Positions 28,725 through 39,244 are shown, counted from the first letter of the stretch. The stretch is 64,000 nucleotides of DNA from Stentor roeselii (GCA_006503475.1 RSEH01000189.1:1-64000); one strand, 5' to 3'. Notes: a model not told the origin generated them from the sequence alone. Made by a program: numbers and translations.

Positions 28725-30602
28725 ATGAAAGAATCTACTTTGCTTAAGATTTACTGTCCGATGCTAGTGATTCCTTTCTGGTTCATCATTTACACATTAC
28801 ATAGACTGCGACGTCATTGGAATGACGGTCGAGACAAGACTTTTTCACAAGTTTCAGCGACTTTGGCAATTAAATACTTGCTGGTATTGAGCCTTGCTGG
28901 ACTCACAGCAGTGAACCTGGCTTTAGTGGTTTTTATAGAACAAGAGGAATTTGAAGACATTCAAATCATAAAAATTACTCTTTTTTCTAGTCTTATGGTC
29001 TCCTGGATCATGAGTTATGTGATGTTGAAACTTGAATTTAAACTACGATTGAGGATGAAGTGGCTGGGACATCGAAGCTATTGGCCGATAAACCTCGCGA
29101 TTTTCTCTGTTCTCGTTGTTAAGGATATGAACGAAATCAACTGGGAGATAAAAAAATTTTTTAAAGTTGGAAACATTATCAATATAGTCAGCTTCATCAT
29201 TTGTCTCTTTTTAACCTGCCTCGCAGTAGTCAAACCTAACGAATTCAGTAAAAATAAAGATGAAGTCTCAGCGAATCTTATTAAAAAAGCCAGGTTTAGC
29301 TCTGGAGCACGGTTTAGTACTCCTGAAGATCGAGGACTGGCAGGTGCTGTTCATGTTTCGATAAAGAATTACAAAATAAAAGTTGAGAACACGAAACAAA
29401 TTGTTCTTTACAACATCACCGTCAAGATTAAAGGCGAAGTTTATAAAATTAGAAGGACTTATTATGAATTTGACAAACTTTATAAAGCGATTCGAAAAAG
29501 TTTTCCTTTGGAAGTCTTTCCTTATATGAGCTTTCCTTCTTTTCCTATTTTTTCTGGAATGAACTTCAGTCTTGAGCAGAAAACTTTTGCACTTAATGAA
29601 TTTTTAATTGGACTTTGTTGTCCTGAGTTTATGTTGCAGGAAACTTTGGATTTTTTAAATATTAAGGGAAACTTTAGGGAAAAATTACTTGAGGAACATC
29701 TGGAAATTTTAGAAGCGGAAAAAGCTGTTACGATTACGGAAGCTGATGAATGTATTTATGGGAATCGTGACTCGTTTAGCACTGATAATAGGATTTCGGT
29801 ATTTGAAAAGTCGAGCAAAGTTCACACCCACTTCCACAATTTCTTCCAAATCAAGCTAACAGTATGCGAATCCTTAAACAACAAGCCCGAGTACACCCTA
29901 ACCTGGGTGATCCCAAGCACAACAGACCACTTCGAAGTAACAAAGCGTTTTCGAGATTTTTCAACATTAAACAACTCTCTAAAAAAGTCATTAAATCCAG
30001 CCCTTCTTCCAAAGTTCCCAGAAAAGTCATACGTTCAGAACCTTCGAAAAGTAGACAGTAAAGGTCTTGAAATCCGTCGAAGAAAGTTAGAAAAGTACTT
30101 ATCACACGTTCTAAACGACCCAGGTTTCCTTTGCCAAGATCTTTTAGATTTCATCGGTTGCCAAGCAGATCTCTTTTCCTTACTCGACCGTCCCTGCAGT
30201 TCTGAATACGAACTAAACGGTCCAGTGGGTTGGGAAGGCGAGTTAGAAGGAAGTTCCTCATACATAATCTACGTCCTCAGCTTCGCGAAGTACTTCGAAG
30301 GCGAAAAAATTGCTGAGTGGTCAGTTAAAAGAGGCTTTAAAGACTTCGAATACATGGACCACTTCCTCTGCAAAAGGACAAAAAGTCCCATGTTTCTTGT
30401 TTATCTCAACCTTTTCAAGCAAAAACTCGCTGACTGGCCGAAACTTCCTAACAAGCACCCAACGAGTCTCAGCAACCCGACAGAAATTGAAGTTTGTAGA
30501 AGTGAAATCCAGAATTACATGGAAGAGTTATGCTCAGTGACTCTTATCAGCACTGCCTACGCTTTCAAGTCTTTTATCGATGACCCTGATTCCAAGTTCT
30601 AA
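28725..30602 (+). CDS. Membrane protein with three PX-like domains
   Basis: A 625-aa protein. Four to five hydrophobic segments fill residues 1-170 (LVIPFWFIIYTL, YLLVLSLAGLTAVNLALVVFI, LFSSLMVSWIMSYVML, IVSFIICLFLTCLAVV). Three phox-homology-like regions follow: about 205-325 (KIRRTYYEFDKLYKAIRKSFP..FPSFP), about 370-485 (VTKRFRDFSTLNNSLKKSL..LLPKFPEK, then RRRKLEKYLSHVL) and about 510-615 (more diverged). PX domains bind phosphoinositides, usually PI3P on endosomes. The second has the R-F-RDF and Pro-rich elements of a binding-competent PX. The N-terminal helices resemble a TMD0-type bundle but I cannot assign them. Likely endosomal or phagosomal. Confidence 0.8.
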   Translation: MKESTLLKIYCPMLVIPFWFIIYTLHRLRRHWNDGRDKTFSQVSATLAIKYLLVLSLAGLTAVNLALVVFIEQEEFEDIQIIKITLFSSLMVSWIMSYVMLKLEFKLRLRMKWLGHRSYWPINLAIFSVLVVKDMNEINWEIKKFFKVGNIINIVSFIICLFLTCLAVVKPNEFSKNKDEVSANLIKKARFSSGARFSTPEDRGLAGAVHVSIKNYKIKVENTKQIVLYNITVKIKGEVYKIRRTYYEFDKLYKAIRKSFPLEVFPYMSFPSFPIFSGMNFSLEQKTFALNEFLIGLCCPEFMLQETLDFLNIKGNFREKLLEEHLEILEAEKAVTITEADECIYGNRDSFSTDNRISVFEKSSKVHTHFHNFFQIKLTVCESLNNKPEYTLTWVIPSTTDHFEVTKRFRDFSTLNNSLKKSLNPALLPKFPEKSYVQNLRKVDSKGLEIRRRKLEKYLSHVLNDPGFLCQDLLDFIGCQADLFSLLDRPCSSEYELNGPVGWEGELEGSSSYIIYVLSFAKYFEGEKIAEWSVKRGFKDFEYMDHFLCKRTKSPMFLVYLNLFKQKLADWPKLPNKHPTSLSNPTEIEVCRSEIQNYMEELCSVTLISTAYAFKSFIDDPDSKF

Positions 30603-30610
30603 TTATTAAC

Positions 30611-31942
30611 TTAATAAGTTTTCTTTTTTTGGTATTCTTGAACAACTATCGGCACCATTAAAACCGCAGCGAGTGAATTGATGGCTAAATTTCAATTACC
30701 CACTAAAAACATGAAGACACTTCCCCAGGAGTAAGCTTGAAGCCACCCGATCTGTTTAAGATTTACAATGATTTGTCCTGAAGCAGCTCCTAAACTTCCA
30801 GTTCCATTGATGATCCCGATGATAGTAGCCCTGGGCTCGTTGGTTTTGTTACAAATAGAAAGGTCGGCCGCTATAGCGGCCGAGATCAAATTGGCACTTC
30901 CTCCAATCATATACCCCGCAGCAGGGGCAAGGCCGTAAAAAACCCAAACATTGCTTTCATTAATCATCCGAAAGATCAAAACGATAGGAACAGCAAGAAT
31001 GATCATAGCCAAAACAACAGCACTTCGAAATTTGACCTTATCCGAGATATACCCAACAATGATACTTCCTGAAATCGCTCCTAAGTCATACAAAGTAGCT
31101 AAAAACCCGATGACAGTAAGACTCATCGAAAAACCTGTCGAGAGGTAAAAAGGAAGCCAAAGAAGAAATCCGTAGTTTAGCAGTTTAACACAAGAATAGC
31201 ATAAAGAACACCAAATCACTCCTGGAACTTTCCAAGCTTCTAGAAATGAAAGCTTTGCAGTGCTTGTTGGAATTAAAGATTCAGTCAGTATCGTCTGTGG
31301 CTTGTCTTTTATGCTGAGTTTCAACCCGATCCCCATACATCCGAGGAAAGTCCCAGCGACCAGGATGACTGCCTGCCAAGGCAAGTGCATTGTTTCATGA
31401 ACGAAGGCAGCGATCCATTCCCCTGCAATGTTCCCGACTGACGCGTTGGCTCCCCAGATGCCCATGACCTTGCCTCGAATAGATGAAGGGAACCAGTTGC
31501 TCATGATGGCGACGGTGGTGGTCAGGATGCATCCTTGGGCAGGGCCTTCTAAGGCCCAAAGACCAAGATAAAGCCAGTAGTTTGTGATTTTGAATATTCC
31601 TAATGTTGAGATCTGTGTAAGACTTACAAGCCAAAAGCAAGTCATTCCTAGACACATCCCAGATGCGAGAATTGTTGAAGGCTTGAAGTAGTCCGCAAGG
31701 ACTCCAGAAGAGTAGTAACCCATCGCGTATAGAAATAAAAAAGTTGTGTCTATCATTCCGAGAACTATCGATGTGAAGCCCACCTCGATTTGGAGGTCGG
31801 ACTTTATCTGAGTGATTGTTACCATGTACCAGGATTCTCTTGAGGAATGAGCGGCAACCATGCACATGAAGCTTAGGATAAAGACTTTCATCTGCACGTT
31901 TGAAAGAGGTCCTTGCATTATATTTTGAATGATACTAGTCAT
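30611..31942 (-). CDS. MFS transporter (SLC37 / organophosphate antiporter type)
   Basis: A twelve-helix major facilitator, 438 aa once a 15-nt intron (30685-30699) with an in-frame TGA is removed. The intron cuts the last helix: before it the protein stops at SVFMFLVG, after it continues AINSLAAVLMVPIVV and ends KKKTY. Typical features are the motif ADYFKPSTILASGM after helix 2, GPAQGCILTTTVAIMSNWFPSSIRGKVMGIWGANASVGNI across helices 4-5 (the organophosphate antiporter signature region), and a second-half repeat. SLC37-type carriers exchange glucose-6-phosphate or glycerol-3-phosphate for phosphate, often in the ER. The substrate is not proven. The stop is 8 bp from the convergent PX gene. 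Confidence 0.85.
30685..30699 (-). other. 15-nt intron in MFS gene
   Basis: Reads GTAATTGAAATTTAG on the minus strand, A at position 10, phase 1. It contains an in-frame TGA; removal completes the last membrane helix. Confidence 0.88.
30864..30883. repeat. Perfect 20-bp GC-rich palindrome in MFS coding region
   Basis: TCGGCCGCTATAGCGGCCGA equals its own reverse complement. It encodes part of LISAAIAADL. Such a GC-rich perfect palindrome stands out in this AT-rich DNA. Confidence 0.9.
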
Positions 31943-32540
31943 GAATTAATTCTGTTGGTGGACTCTGATTATCAGGGGAAGTTAGAGGATTGGAGAGATT
32001 TTTAGGGATGTTTTGAGGGTTTTCAGGATTTGAATTGGAATGTTGAAGTGGAGTTGAATGAATTTCGAAGATTTTTAGAGGATTTGGGTTTATAGTTAAT
32101 GGATTAGGGTTTTTTCTTGATTTGACTTGGATGGGTCAAGGTTTCATTTGATCTTTGATTTTTTTACTTAAAAAATTTTAGATCTCAGAAATTTGCAATT
32201 TCTGAGATTAACTCACTAGAAAAAAATAGCTCTGAAAATAGAGAAAAGTTAAACTTGTTTGTTTTTCTTTTGAATTTTAAGGATTTTTGATTGGTTTTAA
32301 ACTTTTTTATTATTCCTGCTTTTCTGGAAAGATTTTATTTATATTAAAATTATTCAAGCCAATAAAAACTCAAGAAAATCCAGGTATAATTTAAACTGAC
32401 AATAAAATCAACCCAATAAAACAAATCCCCATCTTTTTCATTAAAACCCTTAAAATCCTTTAAAACCCTTTCAAAACCCAATCCACAATCCACACATATT
32501 TAATCAGTACACTTCCATTTTTTTCCAGTCCAAATTATAA
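31943..32540. other. Divergent intergenic region with a 12-bp hairpin
   Basis: 598 bp between the ATGs of the MFS carrier and the C2H2 gene, one of the few long divergent spacers here. No frame looks coding. At 32182-32208 lies a perfect 12-bp inverted repeat, ATCTCAGAAATT and its complement, around a 3-nt loop (TGC). Confidence 0.6.
32182..32208. repeat. Perfect inverted repeat, 12-bp arms, 3-nt loop
   Basis: Arms 32182-32193 and 32197-32208. It could be a hairpin in RNA or a dimeric protein-binding site. No U-tract or other terminator signal accompanies it. Confidence 0.8.
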
Positions 32541-32903
32541 ATGGAATCCTTCGCCTCAAGCCTCTCTGTAGATCTAAATTATTTCCTGTTGCCATCTCCA
32601 CAAATTCCCGAATCTTCTCCAGTTGATCGATTCAAGTGTAAAAAATGCCAAGAAATCTTCAGATCATTCAAAGGTCTCGGAATCCACGAAACAAAAATCC
32701 ATGATTCAAGTCCGAAGATTTTCGCTTGTTTAGGCTGTTTCAAGAGCTACCGAACATCCTACGAGCTAAAAGTCCACCAGCGCAAAGTCCATTTAAACAC
32801 TTTGCAAATTCTCTGTTCAAAGTGCGGAAAGTTATTCTCATCAAAAGGCAGTTTCAAGGTTCACTACAAAAAATTCCATCCAATAATGCCAACAATAAAT
32901 TAA
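32541..32903 (+). CDS. C2H2 zinc-finger protein, three fingers, 120 aa
   Basis: Three consecutive C2H2 fingers: CKKCQEIFRSFKGLGIHETKIH, CLGCFKSYRTSYELKVHQRKVH and CSKCGKLFSSKGSFKVHYKKFH, residues about 33-116, all C-x2-C-x12-H-x4-H. A 30-residue acidic/Ser N-terminus precedes them, and the protein ends shortly after the third finger. The fingers are irregularly linked (11 and 8 residues), unlike TGEKP arrays. Function unknown; DNA or RNA binding is expected. The gene lies 98 bp upstream of the DYRK kinase on the same strand. Confidence 0.87.
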   Translation: MESFASSLSVDLNYFLLPSPQIPESSPVDRFKCKKCQEIFRSFKGLGIHETKIHDSSPKIFACLGCFKSYRTSYELKVHQRKVHLNTLQILCSKCGKLFSSKGSFKVHYKKFHPIMPTIN

Positions 32904-33001
32904 TCAGGCAAATTTCAATAATTCCAAGTTTTTATTCAAACCTGCAGAAAAGCTTTTTCTGGAAAAAATCATCAGATTTCACTCTTTTCGAATTTCTTAT
33001 A

Positions 33002-34522
33002 ATGCATGGTATTTCTCCTAGATTCAAAGTCACTAAACTCCGCCCGGCGAGCAACAGCATCAAAATCGGAAAAAACATGACTTTGAACCTGTCAGCGACT
33101 CACAAGACCGACTCAAAACCAATAAAATTCGAAAGCGTGACTCCGAAGCAGTCATCTTCAAGGAACAGTGCCGACAAGTCTTCCATGAATTTTACAATAA
33201 ACTCGTCGTCTCTCGGAATCAAGTTGAATGGAAGTTTTAACAGAAGCTACGGCAACATCAGTCGAGAAGAAATCAAGTCGGCCAGGCCGCGTAAAAAGGT
33301 CTCATTGACGACGACTCAGAGGAGAAATTCACAGGTTCAAAGTGACTTGCCGATGATTTTGACTGATATTCCGATAGGGCCTCATGTGGCTTTGAAGCAG
33401 TTTCCTCATTTGCTGTCGAAGTATGAGTTGGCTGAAATTATGGGCTTTTCTGAAATTTATTACCTCGGGTTTAAACCTGCGAAGATCTCTGGAGACCCGA
33501 ATTTGAATAACTATGGATTTGATGATGACCGCAGTGATTACCGACTTGTCCCGAATGATCACATTTCTTATCGATATGAAATACTTCAGATACTTGGAAA
33601 AGGGTCCTTTGGACAGGTTGTCAAGTGTTTGGATCATAGGACTAAACAGCAGGTAGCTGTTAAAATCATTAGAAATGAAAAAAGATTTCATCGACAAGGA
33701 AAAATCGAGGTGAAAGTCTTGGAACATATAAAAAAATACGACTTAGAAGGGAAAAATTGCATGATTTTCATTGTAGACTCATTCATCTTTCGAAGACATC
33801 TCTGCATTACTTTTGAACTTCTTAATATCAACCTGTACGAGTTGATCAAGTCAAACAACTTACGAGGTTTTTCTTCTTCTCTCATAAAACGATTCGCAGT
33901 GCAGATCCTTCACTGTCTGTCCTTTTTAAAGACTCACAAAATCATTCACTGCGACTTGAAACCAGAGAACATTCTATTAAGACAACCGAACAAGTCAGGT
34001 ATAAAAGTGATAGACTTCGGGTCTTCATGTTTCGAGGCAGAAAAAATTTACACTTACATTCAAAGTCGCTTCTACAGGGCCCCTGAGATTATTTTAGGAA
34101 TTCCTTACACGACTTGCATTGATATGTGGAGCTTTGGGTGCATTTTAGCTGAACTCACAACTGGATTTCCTTTATTTCCTGGAGAGTCTGAAGCTGAACA
34201 GCTTTTGTGTATTATGGAAGTCAAGGGTGTTCCTCCACAGGAAATTCTGATGATTTCTTCTAGAAGACAACTCTTCTTCGAAGGTGCTAAACCGAAAATC
34301 GTCGCTAATAGTCGAGGGAAAAAAAGAGTCCCTGGTACTCGAAGACTGGAGGAAAAAGTTGGGATTAATGACCCTTTGTTCTTGGATTTACTTGAACGTA
34401 AGGAATATTTAGGAACTCTTGATTGGAACCCTTTGACTCGCATTAGTCCGGATGAAGCTTTGGTCCATCCTTGGCTTGTTGAACAGCCCAGCAGGTTGAA
34501 AACTGGGAAAGGATATAATTAA
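33002..34522 (+). CDS. DYRK-family dual-specificity kinase
   Basis: A 506-aa kinase of the DYRK2/Pom1 branch. The open frame continues upstream to 32726, but that part overlaps the zinc-finger gene in another frame, so ATG 33002 (MHGISPRFK) is the likely start. A DYRK-homology box precedes the kinase (NNYGFDDDRSDYRLVPNDHI, about 169-188). Gly loop GKGSFGQVVKCLD, Lys221, HCDLKPENILL at 316-326, DFG 338-340, and the autophosphorylated YxY of the activation loop as YTY at 350-352, followed by IQSRFYRAPEIILG. All catalytic residues are present. Confidence 0.92.
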   Translation: MHGISPRFKVTKLRPASNSIKIGKNMTLNLSATHKTDSKPIKFESVTPKQSSSRNSADKSSMNFTINSSSLGIKLNGSFNRSYGNISREEIKSARPRKKVSLTTTQRRNSQVQSDLPMILTDIPIGPHVALKQFPHLLSKYELAEIMGFSEIYYLGFKPAKISGDPNLNNYGFDDDRSDYRLVPNDHISYRYEILQILGKGSFGQVVKCLDHRTKQQVAVKIIRNEKRFHRQGKIEVKVLEHIKKYDLEGKNCMIFIVDSFIFRRHLCITFELLNINLYELIKSNNLRGFSSSLIKRFAVQILHCLSFLKTHKIIHCDLKPENILLRQPNKSGIKVIDFGSSCFEAEKIYTYIQSRFYRAPEIILGIPYTTCIDMWSFGCILAELTTGFPLFPGESEAEQLLCIMEVKGVPPQEILMISSRRQLFFEGAKPKIVANSRGKKRVPGTRRLEEKVGINDPLFLDLLERKEYLGTLDWNPLTRISPDEALVHPWLVEQPSRLKTGKGYN

Positions 34523-34739
34523 ATAATGTATATTCGGGAGAATGGTAACTTTCAATACCTTCAAAACCTTTAAACATTCGAATCCCATAATCACCTATTT
34601 CACTAAACCCAAATCAATCGATTCCCAGAAATTCTTCAAATTCTTCCAAGTCTCTCAACCTTTTCAATAATCCCTTCCTTCAAACTCTTTCTCAACTAAT
34701 TCATTTTTACCCTGCTAAACGATTCAAACTATAAAAAAT

Positions 34740-37700
34740 ATGGACGTAATGGCAGAACGCCGATTTCAAAGTACTTTCTAAACAGCCTTAAAAAAGAAGC
34801 TCGACTCTTTGAAATACCCTCAAATTCTCAGCCCTGACTCTGTGGCCTTAGTCGAAGCTCTTCTGAGCGACTTGCTAAAAACTGCTGAAGGTTTCAACCA
34901 ACTTAAAAAGCAGATGTCTGAGCTTAACGCGAAAAATCAAACATTAACCGAGCTGGTCACTCCTCTTCAAAATGAGGTTTCTTTACTTCAAAAAAAGAAC
35001 AACGAGCTCCACTTGCACCTGATGTCGACAAAGGAAGACTCAGATTCAAAGACTTCCTTTTGGCGGGCTTCTATGACGAGACTAGAAGAGGAAAACTCGG
35101 ATTTGAATTTTTATATAAAAAAACTGAAAGATGACCTTGCAAGACAAGCCTCTGCCAATTCAGACCTCCGCACACGACTTGATGTTTTGATGGGAAAGTC
35201 CTACACAAGCCAAAAGCCTTTAACAGAAGGTTCTCTGGGAAAGTCCCAGACTTTCGAGCTCAACCGTCCTTTGGCTTCATCTTCGCCGAGTCCTTTCTCG
35301 AAGCCTGATTCAGTCTGGGCGAACGAATTACGCGCGGCGGATGAACGCAGCAGAAAACTTACTCAAGACCTTGAAGAACAACGAAGATTAAAAACGCTTT
35401 CAGAAGACGAAATAAAAAGACTTCAAACAATGCTTGAAAACCGAAACGTTGAAATCACTCGGCTTTCGTCAATGATTGGAACAGATTTCAAGCCAGAAAT
35501 GATCACAACTAAATACCGAGAAACAGTCAGAAGTGCTAATATGGACCAAATGAATGACCGCATCGACCTTTTAAATAAAGAAAATGTTAAACTTGAAGCT
35601 GAACTTTCCAAAGCCCGTCAAGGCCTGGACCGCTTTTTCGAGCTTGAGAAGGAAAACAAGTTCATGGTTGAGAACTTGTCAGAACTTAGGACACAAAATC
35701 AGAGTCTTATGAATAAACTTGCTGAATTAGAACGAATTGGAAAAGGACTTTCATTGGCTTCAGAAGTGGAAAAGGTGAGAACTGTGAATTTAGATCTGCA
35801 AAGAGAAAATAAAGCTCTTGAGAATGAAGTTTTAAGAATGCAGGACCAGGTCAGGATGATTGAAGGTAGTAGGTCAGCGCAAAGCGCTGACAAGGAAGTG
35901 TTGGAGGAAGCTGTGTCGAAAGTGAGTCTGGAAAGAGACAGGCTTCATGAACAGTTGGAAGAAGTCACAGAGTTACTTACTCAGACTCATCAGGAACTCA
36001 ATAATGCCAAGGATAGAGAAAAAATTAATATGAGTCAAATTGCTTCTTTGAAAAAAGAACTTGAAAGTGTCAGTCAAACTCATTCTCGTGTTAATAAAGA
36101 TCATCTTTATGCTACTGAAGAAGCTTATTCACTTAAACAGAAAGTTGCGGCACTTGAAAGTCAGAAAAATGCTTTACAGGCCGAAGCTGAAGCTGCTGGA
36201 TTTGAATGTGAAAGACTTGCTAAGTTGAAGAGAATGACTGAAGAACAACTTGAAGATGTTAAGAAGGAATTACTTACTGTTAGAACTGAGAACTCGTCAC
36301 TTATTGCTCAGAAACAGAAATTTGCTGTACTTTTAGAAGCTAGTCAAAAGGATCAGGCAACAGCAAAAGAAGAAGTAGCCCATCTAGTAAAACTGCGAGA
36401 AAAAGACAAACAAGCCCTCCTCGACGCAGAAGACCGCGAGCGTGACTTAACAAACCAATTATCCGCCGCAATGCACAACAACCGAGTGATCCAGAAAGAC
36501 CACCAAAGCATGTCAGACGAGTTAGTAGGCAAGATGGACGACATGCGACGAGTGGCAATGATGAAAACATCCTACGAGCAAGAACTAGCCGAACTTCGTC
36601 CTCTAAAACTAAAATTCCAGCAATTATTAGAAGAGACCTCTTCACTGAAATCAGCTTCATTAAACAAAGAAGCTCTTCACACACGTCTTCAAAGACAAAT
36701 CGATTCCTTAGAAGACGCCTTAAGACTTAAAGACATCTCCTTAGGGGAAAGCGCGCGGCTCGCCGCGCGGTATCAAGAAGAGATCTCAAGACTTGAAAGC
36801 GAAATAGACGACTTGAAAGACCACGCAGCTTTAATCAACAGCAACGTGAAACAAACTGAGTACCTTCATTCAGAGACCTCAGCCTTAAAACAACAGCTCA
36901 GCGAGTATCGAGACAAAGAGCGAGAACTGATAAGATCAGCCGAGCAGCTTAAGTCAGAACTGAAAAAAGCAGCTGAAACTATAAAATCAATGCAAAAACA
37001 AATGACTCGTCTTTCTGAACTAAAAACGAATAGTGACCAAGACGTTGAAAAATTAAAAACAATGCTGGCAGATCTTCAGAATAAAGAACTTCATGGGCAA
37101 AATGATTTTGTTAGACTTGAAGAAAAAGCTTTTCAAGTAGAACTACTTACAGAAGAATTGAAGAGGCAGGTGGGTCTTGAACAGCATAATCGATATCGAG
37201 CTGAAGACGAGGTGGCTTCATTGAAAGCCATGCTAGACAACGAAAAAGCCTCTTCGATAAGAATGCTCGAGCAGAACACCCAACTCAAGTCCTTAATCAC
37301 AAATTTAGAGAAAATGAAAGAAGAGCTCCTTCGGAAAATAAGCAGCTTTAACTCAGATAAAAACCTTGACGAAGAGCATAAATCTCAGCTGGCCTCTGAA
37401 GTCTCTCTTCTCAGAAAAGAACTCGCTAACAAAACCACTGAAAACTCGAAATTAACTGAAGCTCTCAAGTCACTTGACCAGGAACGAGACTACATTCAAA
37501 CCTTGCTCGACTCGAAGACAGAAGAAAACCATGCCGTCGAATCCGCCTTGTCAAATGCACAAAAAGACTTGGCAATATTGAAAGACTCAATCAACTCTTT
37601 ACAGTCAAAAGACTCCACAAGTTACAAAAGATTAGAAGAAAAAGACTTTCAAATCAAAAAACTTACTGAAAAGTCAAAACATCTGGAAAGTGAACTTGAA

Positions 37701-38663
37701 GAACTTAGAGTTGGAATCACTTCTCAAGCTCGACAAGTTCAAGAATTAAATGAACATCTTGTTGCTTTAACTAAAGAAAACTCTTATGTGAATGAACAGC
37801 TCATGAAAGCAACTCATGAAAAGGAAAACTTGAGAAAGTTTTATGATGACAAGTCAAGAAATGAAAGACTTACCCAACAACTTGCACGATCAGTGGAAAG
37901 AGAAAAGGAAGACCTTCTCCTTACATATAAAAAAGCCTGTGAAGAGAACGAAAGACTCACTCAGGCAGTCTCAGCTATCAGCGGTGAACAACGAGAGACT
38001 TACACAAAACTCCAAGCATGTGAGCAAGAATTAGTAAATGCTCAAAGTCACATCGCGATGCAGGAACATGAAATTTTTAACCTTCAGCAAGAAGTTAACA
38101 CCCTGGAAAGACAAATCTCTCATCTCACTCTTCAACTCGAAAACTCTGAGAAAAAAGGACATGAGTTCTTGGAGATCAAAGAAGGGTATATGAGAGAAGT
38201 CGCAAGTGCAAGGCAAATCGCTCTTAATGTCGAAGCTTCTAAGGATGACTTGATTCGTAAGATGAGTGCTGCTGAGAATGAGAAGTTGATTCTAGAGAGT
38301 AAAATCAGGACTTTGCAAAGTGAAGTCTCTGCTGTTAGGAATCAATATGAGCTGGAAAAACAAAAATGTGATGACCTTCAAATGGTTCTTGCTAAAGAAA
38401 GGGATAATTTGTTCAAAACTCAAAAAGATTTAGGAAAACTTGAGAATATTAAAGGCGCGGATGATGAGTATATTTCTAGTCAGCTTCAGTCGACTCGGAA
38501 CCAGTTGATGAACCTGGAAATGGAAAACCTTAAATTAAAAGAAGAAAATGGAAGGGCTACTCACAAACTGCATAAGTTTGAAGGAAGAATAAAAGAACTT
38601 GAATCACAGGCGAATAAGAGGACTAATGCGGCTTTTAGATATGGTGATGATTGGGATAGCTAG
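34740..38663 (+). CDS. CEP135: CEP135/BLD10 centriole cartwheel protein
   Basis: A 1302-aa coiled-coil protein that joins the cartwheel to the triplet microtubules of basal bodies. ATG 34740 opens a 31-nt first exon (MDVMAERRFQ), followed by a 15-nt intron (34771-34785) with an in-frame TAA. The joined N-terminus, RRFQTLKKKLDSLKY then SPDSVALVEALLSDLLKTAE, closely follows the CEP135 start ('KYMSLRKRLDQLGYRQPLG..LPLVEKLFSDLVHTTE'), and NELHLHLM matches NNELYLELM. Heptad-rich coiled coil fills the rest. The downstream frame has only a TTG, which supports the spliced model. TSGA10 shares the same end region but is shorter. Ciliate cortices carry thousands of basal bodies, so high demand is expected. 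Confidence 0.88.
34771..34785 (+). other. 15-nt intron in CEP135
   Basis: Reads GTACTTTCTAAACAG, A at position 10, phase 1. It restores the conserved N-terminal motif across the splice. Confidence 0.92.
35873..35891. repeat. 8-bp GC-rich hairpin in CEP135 coding region
   Basis: GTCAGCGC and GCGCTGAC around the loop AAA. Confidence 0.8.
36752..36769. repeat. 18-bp GC-rich hairpin in CEP135 coding region
   Basis: CGCGCGGC and GCCGCGCG around a TC loop, all GC pairs. It encodes SARLAAR. Unusual for this AT-rich genome. Confidence 0.85.
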
Positions 38664-38776
38664 AGTTTAAGATTTAATTAGATTATGTTAAAAATAGAAG
38701 ATTTAATTTGGATTTTATGTTTAAATAAGGGTTTTGTTGAGAAAACTGGAGTTTCTAATTAGTTATTAATTTTCTT

Positions 38777-39244
38777 CTAACTTTCTAAGTCATTTTCGCT
38801 TAATCTGATCAAAACTCGTTCGATTCTTTTCAAGTCATGTTGAATCTCTTCCATTTCAATTTTAAGTAAATCAAGCTCTTCCTTCACTTGACTTTTGTTT
38901 TGTTTATTCTTGAACAACTACATGTTTTATACAAAAAAACTTTGAATATGGTCAGAAAGTGTTTTTCCTGAAAGTTTTTCAATCGATTCACATTTTTTCA
39001 CGACGTTTTCTTGATCTTTGATTAAAGCTGAAGCTTTGTATTTGTGAAGTGGGACATAATACGCTAGAAATCTAGAAATTTCATTATTTTCTTGAGAGTT
39101 GAATGATAAGATAAGTGGTTTGTCCTTTTTATTTCTTACAACTTCAAGTTTAGAGAGTTTCAAGTCAATCGGGTCTACTTCCACTTGAGGTACATGCGTG
39201 GTAACCTGAACGATAGCTGAAGGACTTTCAAGTTTATTTCCCAT
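38777..39244 (-). CDS. BORCS5-like (BORC complex) protein, N-myristoylated
   Basis: A 150-aa protein formed by joining two frames across a 15-nt intron (38918-38932) with an in-frame TAA. The start is MGNKLES, a good N-myristoylation signal. The C-terminal part, LIKDQENVVKKCESIEKLSGKTLSDHIQSF then a helix ending EEIQHDLKRIERVLIRLSEN, resembles BORCS5/myrlysin ('[47 protein letters not shown]'). BORCS5 is the myristoylated subunit that fixes BORC to lysosomes so that ARL8 and kinesin can move them. The family call rests on short similarity and shared lipidation, so it is tentative. Confidence 0.55.
38918..38932 (-). other. 15-nt intron in BORCS5-like gene
   Basis: Reads GTATAAAACATGTAG on the minus strand, A at position 10, phase 0, with an in-frame TAA. 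Confidence 0.82.

Noticed and set aside
32726-33001. Upstream extension of the DYRK frame
   Set aside because: It overlaps the zinc-finger gene in another frame; the amino acids are its shadow. ATG 33002 is followed by normal-looking sequence.
34561-34640. tRNA-like T-loop sequence (TTCGAATCCC)
   Set aside because: No acceptor stem, D-arm or anticodon arm can be formed around it.
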